A stretch of DNA of 20,000 bases. Source: Roseibium porphyridii (GTDB lineage Bacteria; Pseudomonadota; Alphaproteobacteria; Rhizobiales; Stappiaceae). The notes beneath the pieces are model-generated. The model ran no database searches and was not told the DNA's origin. It saw nothing but the letters and a program-made list of their open reading frames with translations. The position numbers were made by a program, and so were the translations under genes. The stretch lies in contig NZ_CP120864.1 in NCBI RefSeq assembly GCF_026191725.2, positions 1-20,000 on the forward strand, written 5' to 3'. This document shows, one piece after another, positions 13,941 to 20,000 of the stretch. The stretch's first letter is position 1. Each line of letters starts with the position of its first letter.

Positions 13941-14378
13941 GTGCCGTTCTCCTTGACCTCAACCTTCTACGGGATCAGCCCGTTTCGGTGAAGAGGAAAT
14001 GCTTTTGAATATTTTATATTGAATATTGGATCCAATTTGGATTATCAATCCCGTCGAGAAGGATTTCCGGATCGCTGAATGAAGTCTCTGCGTGTTCGGA
14101 CAGCAAGGGTTGAACATACGCCGTCAAGCAGTCGCCGTACTGGAGCGGAAAGCGGCTGTTTCAAAGCGAGTGCTCATCATGGATGCATCTGTGTTTCTCT
14201 TCGCGCCGGGTTGGCAATGGTTCCGGGCGGCGTGACGTGAAGCTCCACCCTTGAAAATTTGAACCGAAGGTAAAGGGAAGACGCGGAGTTTTCTTGCCAA
14301 GCCGCGCTCACCGGCGCAATCATCGTGACGTCAGACGACTGGATTTCATGAGTTGTCTGGCCCTGTGAGGAGTTGAGA
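13941..14378. promoter_or_regulatory. 438-bp intergenic control region of the hydroxyproline locus
   Basis: This gap separates the divergent GntR gene and the hydroxyproline operon. The part nearer the regulator (about 13998-14051) is strongly AT-rich and holds a direct repeat of TTGAATATT (14005-14013 and 14019-14027), the GntR-type palindrome and a second inverted repeat. The remaining 320 bases up to the deaminase start are of ordinary composition. I see no convincing gene, riboswitch or terminator in them, so a long untranslated leader is possible. No near-consensus promoter is obvious on either strand; TTGAAT (14019-14024) with TTATCA (14042-14047), 17 bases apart, is a weak plus-strand candidate that would span the operator. 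Confidence 0.6.
14025..14036. promoter_or_regulatory. Palindrome, likely GntR/FCD operator
   Basis: ATTGGATCCAAT is a perfect 12-bp palindrome 85 bases upstream of the GntR start, of the length and TGG/CCA form often bound by FCD-type GntR proteins. Three bases on, GGATT-ATC-AATCC (14039-14051) is a second inverted repeat that may be an auxiliary site. Confidence 0.6.
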
Positions 14379-15338
14379 ATGTCGTCGAATGTTTTTTCCG
14401 GATGCATGCCGGCACTTATGACCCCGTGCAAAGCCGACCGCTTGCCGGATTATGATGCTCTGGTGCAAAAGGGTCAGGAGCTGATGAGTGCCGGAATGTC
14501 GGCTGTCGTCTATTGCGGCTCCATGGGCGATTGGCCGCTTTTGACCGACGAAGCGCGCATGGAGGGCGTGGAACGTCTTGTCAAAGCGGGTGTTCCAGTT
14601 GTCGTGGGCACTGGTGCTATCAATTCCGCATCGGCGGTCTCCCATGCAAGGCATGCTGCAAAAGTTGGCGCACATGGCCTCATGGTCATCCCGAGAGTTT
14701 TGTCACGGGGTGTTTCGGTGTCGGCGCAGCGGCAGCACTTCAGCGCGATCCTTGCTGCGGCACCGGACCTTCCGGCGGTCATCTATAACAGCCCGTATTA
14801 TGGATTTGCGACGAGAGCAGACCTCTTTTTCGACTTGCGGAAGCAGCATTCAAATCTCGTCGGCTTCAAGGAATTCGGTGGCCCGGACGACCTGCGCTAT
14901 GCTGCAGAAAACATCACATCGCAGGACGATCAGGTCACACTGATGGTTGGTGTTGATACCGCCGTCTATCATGGCTTTGTAAATTGCGGCGCGACTGGTG
15001 CGATTACCGGCATTGGCAACGCGCTGCCCGGTGAGGTGTTGCATCTTGTTTCTCTTTGCAAAAGGGCTGCCGAAGGGAGCTCCGAGGCACGGTTAAGGGC
15101 GAAAGAGTTGGAAGAGGCGCTGGCGGTTCTGTCCAGTTTCGATGAAGGTCCAGATCTTGTTCTTTACTACAAGCATCTGATGGTTCTGAACGGTGAGGAT
15201 GCATACCGGCTCCATTTCAATGAAACCGACGCGTTGAACGACGCGCAGCGCAACTATGTTGAATCACAATATGAACTTTTTAAAGCCTGGTACGCCGACT
15301 GGTCGAAACAGGGAGGCGTGATTGCCGAATGCGCATAG
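14379..15338 (+). CDS. Pyrroline-4-hydroxy-2-carboxylate deaminase (DHDPS/NAL family)
   Basis: A 319-residue Schiff-base lyase of the dihydrodipicolinate synthase/N-acetylneuraminate lyase family. In 4-hydroxyproline breakdown a member of this family deaminates pyrroline-4-hydroxy-2-carboxylate to 2-oxoglutarate semialdehyde, and the neighbours make that the likely role. The Schiff-base Lys164 is in VGFKEFGG and the catalytic Tyr136 in IYNSPYYG. The substrate-carboxylate loop is CGSMGDWPLL (46-55) instead of the GTTGE of biosynthetic enzymes, as I recall it from hydroxyproline deaminases. The ATG at 14379 is preferred over a TTG at 14373 because GAGGAG (14367-14372) sits six bases upstream. 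It is the first gene of the operon and overlaps the epimerase gene by ten bases. A different 2-keto-acid lyase activity is the alternative. Confidence 0.85.
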   Translation: MSSNVFSGCMPALMTPCKADRLPDYDALVQKGQELMSAGMSAVVYCGSMGDWPLLTDEARMEGVERLVKAGVPVVVGTGAINSASAVSHARHAAKVGAHGLMVIPRVLSRGVSVSAQRQHFSAILAAAPDLPAVIYNSPYYGFATRADLFFDLRKQHSNLVGFKEFGGPDDLRYAAENITSQDDQVTLMVGVDTAVYHGFVNCGATGAITGIGNALPGEVLHLVSLCKRAAEGSSEARLRAKELEEALAVLSSFDEGPDLVLYYKHLMVLNGEDAYRLHFNETDALNDAQRNYVESQYELFKAWYADWSKQGGVIAECA

Positions 15339-16261
15339 TCGACAGCCATACGGCGGGTGAGCCAACACGCGTCGTGATCGAGGGTGGTCCGGATTTGGGG
15401 AGCGGACCACTTCCAGAACGCGCAGCGCGGCTGGAAGCCGACTACATCGATTTCTGCGCATCGGTTGTTCTGGAGCCCAGAGGCCATGATGCGATCATCG
15501 GTGCGCTTCTGGTGCCGCCGACCCGAGAAGATTGCGCGACGGGCGTCATCTATTTCAACAACCTTCAAAACCTGGGAATGTGCGGTCACGCGACGATCGG
15601 ACTTGCGGTCACGCTTGCATATATGAACCGAATTGGCCCCGGGGTTCACAAGTTTGAAACACCGGTCGGCGTTGTCGACGTCGATCTCTTGGACGCAAAT
15701 ACCGTTTCAGTAACCAACGTTGAAAGCTACCGGCTTGCAAAGGACGTCGCGATTGAGGTGGAAGGTTTCGGTACGATCACTGGCGATGTTGCCTGGGGCG
15801 GCAACTGGTTCTTCCTTGTCAAAGACAGCCCGCTGGCAATTACCGGTTCGAATATCCGCGCCCTGACAGACCTGACGCTAAAGATCAGAACTGGACTTGA
15901 AAATGCGGGTGTTACCGGCGCTGAAGGCGCTTGGATCGATCATATTGAACTCTTCGGTCCACCAGCTGAGGCAACTGCCAACAGCAGGAACTTTGTGCTT
16001 TGTCCCGGAGGGGCTTATGACCGTTCACCATGCGGTACCGGCTGCTCGGCCAAACTCGCTTGTCTTGCTGAGGACGGTCTGCTCGCTGCTGGAGAAGCCT
16101 GGCGGCAGGAGAGTGTTGTCGGAAGCACTTATGATATCAGCTATCAGCCCGGACGGAATGGCGGCGTCATTCCTCAGGTCAGGGGCCAGGCCTTCGTAAC
16201 CTCTGACGCCCGTCTCATCTTTGAGCCTGGCGATCCCTATAAATCTGGCATTCGTCTTTAG
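15329..16261 (+). CDS. 4-hydroxyproline 2-epimerase (proline racemase family)
   Basis: A 310-residue member of the proline racemase superfamily. Both active-site cysteines are present: Cys85 in GMCGHATIG and Cys235 in DRSPCGTG. A Cys/Cys pair is the two-base arrangement of racemases and epimerases rather than dehydratases. In hydroxyproline operons this enzyme inverts C2 of trans-4-hydroxy-L-proline to give cis-4-hydroxy-D-proline, the substrate of the FAD enzyme encoded next. The ATG lies within the last codons of the deaminase gene (GAATGCGCATAG), so translation is probably coupled; GGGAGG at 15311-15316 is a rather distant ribosome-binding site. The 52-base gap to the next gene is small. 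Plain proline racemase activity is the alternative, made less likely by the context. Confidence 0.88.
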   Translation: MRIVDSHTAGEPTRVVIEGGPDLGSGPLPERAARLEADYIDFCASVVLEPRGHDAIIGALLVPPTREDCATGVIYFNNLQNLGMCGHATIGLAVTLAYMNRIGPGVHKFETPVGVVDVDLLDANTVSVTNVESYRLAKDVAIEVEGFGTITGDVAWGGNWFFLVKDSPLAITGSNIRALTDLTLKIRTGLENAGVTGAEGAWIDHIELFGPPAEATANSRNFVLCPGGAYDRSPCGTGCSAKLACLAEDGLLAAGEAWRQESVVGSTYDISYQPGRNGGVIPQVRGQAFVTSDARLIFEPGDPYKSGIRL

Positions 16262-16313
16262 ACAGGAATGTGTGCGGCGGTTTCGATCCGCAGGCTTTGA
16301 GAAGGGATTCGTC

Positions 16314-17564
16314 ATGGCTGACAGACACGTGCAGGATGTCATCGTCATCGGTGCCGGGATAGTGGGCATTTGCAGCGCTCTTGCGCTGCAATCCCGAGGC
16401 CGGTCCGTTTTGATCCTCGACAGGCCGCAGATGTCTCAAAGGGCATCGGAAATGAACGCCGGGGCCTTCGCTTTTTCCGATATTGAACCGCTTGCGACAC
16501 CTGGAATTATGCGAAAGGCACCCAAGTGGCTGCTCGATCCACTTGGCCCTCTCTCCATCCCACCGTCCTATGCGATCAAGATAGCGCCCTGGATGCTGCG
16601 CTTCTGGCGGGCGAGTTGGCCGGATAGGCATCAGCTTGCCCTCAATGCTCAGGCCAGCCTGATGCAGGTGTCGCAGTCAGCGCTTAAAGCTCTTGTCGCG
16701 GATGTCGATGGCGAGGAGCTGCTTCAACGCGAAGGCCAGTTGCAGTTGTTCGAGGGCGAGCGAGAATACCGGGCAAGCTTGCCAGTCTGGCAAAGGCGCC
16801 GTGAACACGGGGTTCGGTTTGAATTGCTTGAAACGCCGGATGCGATTGCCGCTTATCAGCCTGGCCTCGACCCTCGTTTCTCGCATGCCGGATTTACACC
16901 TGATTGGATCAATACCTGCGATCCGGCCCGCTGGCTGGATCGGCTGCGGACAACGTTTCTGGAACGTGGCGGCGAGATTTGTGCGGGTGATGTCAAAACA
17001 CTCATACCGGATGAAGCTTGTGTCAGTATCCGGCTCGAAGGAAAAGATCATAGCGCGCAACAGGTGATCGTATGCGCCGGCGCCTGGTCGCATCACATTG
17101 CCCGAACAATCGGTGACAGGATCCCGCTTGAAACCGAGCGTGGCTACAATACCACCCTGCCTCAGGGTGCATTTGATCTGAAAACGCATCTGAGTTTTTC
17201 CGGGCACGGATTTGTGGTGACCAAGATCAATGGCGGTGTTCGTGTTGGCGGGGCTGTTGAACTGGGTGGGCTCGATCTGGAGCCCAACTACAAGCGGTCT
17301 GAGATTTTGTTGAAAAAGGCGCAGAGTTTTTTGCCAGAGCTCAAGGCAGAAGGGGGACGCCAATGGATGGGTTTCCGGCCCTCGCTGCCCGACAGTCTGC
17401 CGGTTATTGACCGGTCTCCGAATGACCGCCGTGTTCTTTATGCCTTTGGTCATGGTCACCTGGGGTTGACCCAATCAGCCGGAACGGCCGAACTGGTCGC
17501 GGCACTGGCGTCTGATACCTCAATACCCATCGACATGAGCGCTTTTTCCGCGCGTCGCTTCTAG
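16314..17564 (+). CDS. FAD-dependent D-hydroxyproline dehydrogenase (DadA-like D-amino-acid dehydrogenase)
   Basis: A 416-residue flavoprotein of the D-amino-acid oxidase/DadA fold. VIVIGAGIVGICSALALQSR (residues 10-29) is the N-terminal FAD-binding beta-alpha-beta with GAGIVG at 13-18, followed by an acidic strand end (ILDRP). The C-terminal part has the expected GGVRVGGAVELGG, GFRPSLPDSLPVI and HGHLGLTQSAGTAELV blocks that complete the flavin pocket. The ATG at 16314 is chosen because GAAGGGA (16300-16306) is about seven bases upstream and the FAD motif then starts near residue 10; a start at 16221 would overlap the epimerase gene. Its likely reaction is oxidation of cis-4-hydroxy-D-proline to pyrroline-4-hydroxy-2-carboxylate, feeding the deaminase. 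It has no separate small subunit, unlike the multi-subunit type of Pseudomonas. Electrons probably enter the respiratory chain, but the acceptor is not known. Confidence 0.88.
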   Translation: MADRHVQDVIVIGAGIVGICSALALQSRGRSVLILDRPQMSQRASEMNAGAFAFSDIEPLATPGIMRKAPKWLLDPLGPLSIPPSYAIKIAPWMLRFWRASWPDRHQLALNAQASLMQVSQSALKALVADVDGEELLQREGQLQLFEGEREYRASLPVWQRRREHGVRFELLETPDAIAAYQPGLDPRFSHAGFTPDWINTCDPARWLDRLRTTFLERGGEICAGDVKTLIPDEACVSIRLEGKDHSAQQVIVCAGAWSHHIARTIGDRIPLETERGYNTTLPQGAFDLKTHLSFSGHGFVVTKINGGVRVGGAVELGGLDLEPNYKRSEILLKKAQSFLPELKAEGGRQWMGFRPSLPDSLPVIDRSPNDRRVLYAFGHGHLGLTQSAGTAELVAALASDTSIPIDMSAFSARRF

Positions 17565-17582
17565 ATCCGCAAGGAGAGCCAT

Positions 17583-18686
17583 ATGAAAATTTCGGCCATC
17601 AACGTCTATCAGGTCGACCTTCCCTTGAAAGAAGGACGGTATAGCTGGTCGAATGGAAACTTCGTCGAGGTCTTTGACAGCACCGTTGTTGAAGTCGAAA
17701 CCGACGAAGGTTTGAAGGGATACGCTGAATGCTGTCCGCTCGGGTCAGCTTATCTGCCGAGCTTTGCCCGCGGTGTGAGGGCTGGACTTGAAGAGCTTTC
17801 TCCTCAGCTGATCGGCCGGGATCCGCTCAATATCGGAGACATCAATCGGATCATGGATGCCGCGCTGCGTGGACATCCTTATGCGAAGGCGCCAATCGAT
17901 ATCGCGTGCTGGGATCTTTTGGGCAAGGCCACGGGGCAACCGCTTTTTACTCTGCTTGGCGGCGCTGCACAGGATGACATTGTTCTTTACCGGGCAATCA
18001 GTCAGGAAGCGCCGGAAGTCATGGCCAGCAAGATCGAGGGTTATGCATCCGAGGGCTATACAAAGTTCCAACTCAAGGTGGGTGGGAATGCAAATGATGA
18101 TATCGAGCGCATTCGCGCCACACGCTCTGTGTTGAGGCCTTCTGATCTTTTAGTTGCCGATTCAAATACCGGATGGACCCGCCATGAGGCAGCGCGGGTT
18201 GTGGGCGCGGTCGCCGGTCTTGATGTCTATATCGAACAACCCTGTCTGACCTATGAGGAAAGCCTCTCGATCCGGCGTCGAACCTCTTTGCCCTTTGTTC
18301 TGGACGAAGTAATTGACGGACCGAATATGCTGGTCCGGGGCATAGCTGAAGACGCTATGGATTGCATCAACCTGAAGATCTCGAAAGTTGGCGGGCTCAC
18401 CAGAGCCAAGTTGATGCGGGACCTTTGTGTTGCACATGGCATTCCGATGACAATCGAAGACACCTGGGGTGGTGACATTACGACGGCCGCCATCGCCCAT
18501 CTTGCGCGTTCCACACCTGCTGAATTCACGTTTTCAGCGACGGACTTCAACAGTTATGGCACGGTAGATATTGCAGATGGCGCGCCAAAGCGCGTGAACG
18601 GCCGTATGACTGCCGCTGATCGCCCTGGGCTCGGGATTGAACCGATTTTTGATGCTCTGGGCGCCCCCGTTGCCAGTTACACTTGA
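17583..18686 (+). CDS. cis-3-hydroxy-L-proline dehydratase (enolase superfamily, MLE subgroup)
   Basis: A 367-residue enolase-superfamily enzyme with an N-terminal capping domain and a C-terminal barrel. The metal ligands are Asp193 (VAD), Glu218 (YIEQP) and Asp241 (LDE), and the catalytic lysines are Lys165 (FQLKVGG) and Lys265 (INLKISK). The first Lys of the common KxK motif is Gln163 here. The protein closely resembles, as I recall it, the cis-3-hydroxy-L-proline dehydratase characterised from Labrenzia aggregata, which lies between a 4-hydroxyproline epimerase and a trans-3-hydroxy-L-proline dehydratase, as this gene does apart from the intervening dehydrogenase. It should form pyrroline-2-carboxylate, with competing C2 epimerisation. 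AAGGAG (17571-17576) is six bases before the ATG, and the next gene starts nine bases after its stop. A hydroxyproline-betaine 2-epimerase is the main alternative. Confidence 0.87.
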   Translation: MKISAINVYQVDLPLKEGRYSWSNGNFVEVFDSTVVEVETDEGLKGYAECCPLGSAYLPSFARGVRAGLEELSPQLIGRDPLNIGDINRIMDAALRGHPYAKAPIDIACWDLLGKATGQPLFTLLGGAAQDDIVLYRAISQEAPEVMASKIEGYASEGYTKFQLKVGGNANDDIERIRATRSVLRPSDLLVADSNTGWTRHEAARVVGAVAGLDVYIEQPCLTYEESLSIRRRTSLPFVLDEVIDGPNMLVRGIAEDAMDCINLKISKVGGLTRAKLMRDLCVAHGIPMTIEDTWGGDITTAAIAHLARSTPAEFTFSATDFNSYGTVDIADGAPKRVNGRMTAADRPGLGIEPIFDALGAPVASYT

Positions 18687-18695
18687 GGCAGGTCC

Positions 18696-19721
18696 ATGCG
18701 CAGCGCCAAAACCATTCATGTTGTTTCCTGCCATGCGGAAGGTGAGGTCGGTGATGTGATAGTTGGCGGCGTCGTGCCTCCACCCGGCGAAACGCTTTGG
18801 GAACAACGCAGCCATATTGCCAACGACCAAACACTGCGAAACTTCGTCTTGAACGAGCCGCGCGGCGGTGTCTTCCGACATGTCAACCTTCTCGTGCCGC
18901 CCAAACATCCGAACGCCGATGCTGCGTTCATCATCATGGAGCCCGAAGACACGCCACCAATGTCGGGCTCGAATTCGATCTGTGTGTCCACGGTATTGCT
19001 GGACACCGGCATCATTCCAATGCGGGAACCTTTCACGGACATGACGCTGGAAGCACCGGGCGGACTGGTGCAAGTGAAGGCCGAATGCCGTGATGGCAAG
19101 GCCGTACGGATTTTCGTCCGGAATCTGACCAGTTTTGCCGACAAGATCTCGGTTCCTCTGGAAATCGGAGGCATAGGCTCTTTGACGGTCGACACGGCTT
19201 TCGGTGGTGACAGCTTTGTTGTGGTCGATGCCGGTGAACTCGGATTTGCAATCGAAGAAGATGAAGCAAAGGACATTGCCCGCCTTGGTGTGCGGATCAC
19301 CAACGCTGCCAATGAACAACTGGGTTTTCGTCACCCGGATAACTCGGACTGGAATCACATTTCGTTTTGCGCTTTTTGTGGCCCGTTGACCCCAACGAAA
19401 AATGGGTTCACTGGCAAATCTGCTGTCGCCATTCAGCCAGGAAAAGTCGATCGGTCGCCAACTGGAACGGCGGTGTCGGCACGGATGGCCCTTTTGGCCG
19501 CAAAAGGGAAGATGAGTGTCGGTCAGGAATTTGAAGCCGTTTCAATCATCGGTTCGACGTTTCTGGGCCGGATAATCAAAGAACAACGGATCGGCGATCG
19601 CGCAGGAATTGTCCCGGAGATCTCCGGAAGGGGATGGATTACCGGAATTCACCAGCACATGCTGGACCCGGACGATCCCTGGCCGAGTGGCTATCGGTTG
19701 AGCGACACCTGGGGTGCTTGA
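18696..19721 (+). CDS. trans-3-hydroxy-L-proline dehydratase (proline racemase family, Ser/Thr type)
   Basis: A 341-residue proline-racemase-superfamily protein in which both catalytic cysteines are replaced: Ser90 in [10 protein letters not shown] and Thr256 in DRSPTGT. Loss of the second cysteine to Thr marks the dehydratase branch, in which one base removes the C2 proton and water leaves C3, giving pyrroline-2-carboxylate instead of an inverted product. The N-terminal [13 protein letters not shown] and the C-terminal [20 protein letters not shown] are typical of this long-form subgroup. The start is nine bases after the enolase-family gene, with GAGG overlapping that stop. With the preceding gene it would let the cell use both cis- and trans-3-hydroxy-L-proline. 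The assignment rests on active-site residues and context; epimerase activity is unlikely. Confidence 0.85.
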   Translation: MRSAKTIHVVSCHAEGEVGDVIVGGVVPPPGETLWEQRSHIANDQTLRNFVLNEPRGGVFRHVNLLVPPKHPNADAAFIIMEPEDTPPMSGSNSICVSTVLLDTGIIPMREPFTDMTLEAPGGLVQVKAECRDGKAVRIFVRNLTSFADKISVPLEIGGIGSLTVDTAFGGDSFVVVDAGELGFAIEEDEAKDIARLGVRITNAANEQLGFRHPDNSDWNHISFCAFCGPLTPTKNGFTGKSAVAIQPGKVDRSPTGTAVSARMALLAAKGKMSVGQEFEAVSIIGSTFLGRIIKEQRIGDRAGIVPEISGRGWITGIHQHMLDPDDPWPSGYRLSDTWGA

Positions 19722-19929
19722 TGGAGCTCTTCGGCACTGCCGTTGAGGCCCTGCCCGGCCACAGTTCGCTTCGACCAGGCTGCGCTGGCATTGAGATGTG
19801 CCTCGAACAGTCTTCCGATTTTTGCGCCCAGTTTCGGAAAGCAAGGTTTGAGCCTGGAGCGGCTTGACCCAGTGCGGGATGTGGTTACATCCATGATTAG
19901 TCGTTTTTTGCCCGGGACAAGGAGCTTCG
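19722..19929. other. 208-bp gap with no clear gene
   Basis: Between the dehydratase stop and the next start there is no clear terminator hairpin, promoter or repeat. An ATG at 19721-19723 overlaps the dehydratase stop (TGATG) and opens a 48-codon frame ending at 19867, but it has no recognisable domain and no upstream Shine-Dalgarno sequence. An antisense frame crosses the same bases. Neither is convincing as a gene. Confidence 0.5.
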
Positions 19930-20000
19930 ATGTCCGTCCATTCTGATCTGCCGTTGAAATATGAACTGATTGAGGAGGGGTGCGACACCATCCTGATCGA
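19930..20000 (+). CDS. Unidentified gene, first 23 codons (runs off the right edge)
   Basis: An ATG at 19930 with AAGGAG (19919-19924) five bases upstream opens a reading frame that stays open to the window edge. The visible protein begins MSVHSDLPLKYELIEEGCDT. It shows no signal peptide and no motif I can recognise, so no function is offered. It follows the trans-3-hydroxyproline dehydratase gene on the same strand after 208 bases and could be the next operon member or a new transcription unit. Useful candidates for the pathway would be a pyrroline-2-carboxylate reductase or a transporter component, but nothing seen supports either. Confidence 0.6.
   Translation, partial: MSVHSDLPLKYELIEEGCDTILI

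Noticed and set aside
14179..14235. An 18-codon frame (starting MDASVFLFAPGW) in the leader of the hydroxyproline operon, considered as a leader peptide
   Set aside because: There is no good ribosome-binding site, no run of regulatory codons and no attenuator-like pair of hairpins downstream.
16221..16313. Upstream in-frame start for the FAD dehydrogenase at 16221
   Set aside because: It overlaps the end of the epimerase gene and pushes the FAD motif away from the N-terminus; 16314 fits the family and has a ribosome-binding site.
19721..19867. A 48-codon frame whose ATG overlaps the dehydratase stop (TGATG)
   Set aside because: The overlap suggests coupling, but the protein has no recognisable domain, and an antisense frame of similar quality crosses the same bases.

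Overview
The window looks like chromosomal DNA of a marine alphaproteobacterium. The closest match I can recognise is the Roseibium/Labrenzia (Stappiaceae) group. This rests on moderately high GC, ATGA-type overlaps, CUT1 sugar-transporter genes, and a hydroxyproline locus whose gene set and protein sequences resemble the one described from Labrenzia aggregata (recalled, not searched). The genes are dense, mostly catabolic, and arranged as regulator-plus-operon modules. I see no tRNA, rRNA, CRISPR array, insertion sequence or phage gene.

Region 1 (1-5904, minus strand) is an operon read right to left: a sugar-binding protein with signal peptide, two CUT1 permeases, a MalK/UgpC-type ATPase, a GMC flavin oxidoreductase and an SDR that runs off the left edge. 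A strong 11-bp hairpin separates the binding-protein gene from the permease genes. A LacI-family regulator (6180-7229, plus) diverges from it. The 275-bp gap between them holds a TTGACA promoter whose -10 overlaps a LacI-type operator, plus a second, weaker operator.

Region 2 (7238-12105, minus strand) is a second operon: Gfo/Idh/MocA dehydrogenase, family-I CoA-transferase, enoyl-CoA hydratase and aldehyde dehydrogenase. Its promoter carries two near-identical perfect palindromes that share the form TTGNAACGTTNCAA with the operator in region 1. The same LacI regulator, or a close paralogue, may therefore control both operons. The substrate and pathway are not obvious; this is the best candidate here for an undescribed catabolic route.

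Region 3 (12284-13232) is a small divergent pair, an HxlR-like regulator with two winged-helix repeats and a VOC (glyoxalase-fold) protein. They share a perfect 19-bp palindrome that ends one base before the regulator's start codon.

Region 4 (13287-20000) is a hydroxyproline catabolic locus: a GntR/FCD regulator (minus) diverging from a plus-strand operon. The operon encodes a DHDPS-family deaminase, a Cys/Cys 4-hydroxyproline 2-epimerase, an FAD-dependent D-hydroxyproline dehydrogenase, an enolase-superfamily cis-3-hydroxy-L-proline dehydratase and a Ser/Thr proline-racemase-family trans-3-hydroxy-L-proline dehydratase. Together these would convert 4-hydroxyproline to 2-oxoglutarate semialdehyde, and both 3-hydroxy-L-proline isomers to pyrroline-2-carboxylate. 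The expected pyrroline-2-carboxylate reductase and a dedicated semialdehyde dehydrogenase are not seen inside the operon. A further gene, unidentified, begins at 19930 and runs off the right edge.
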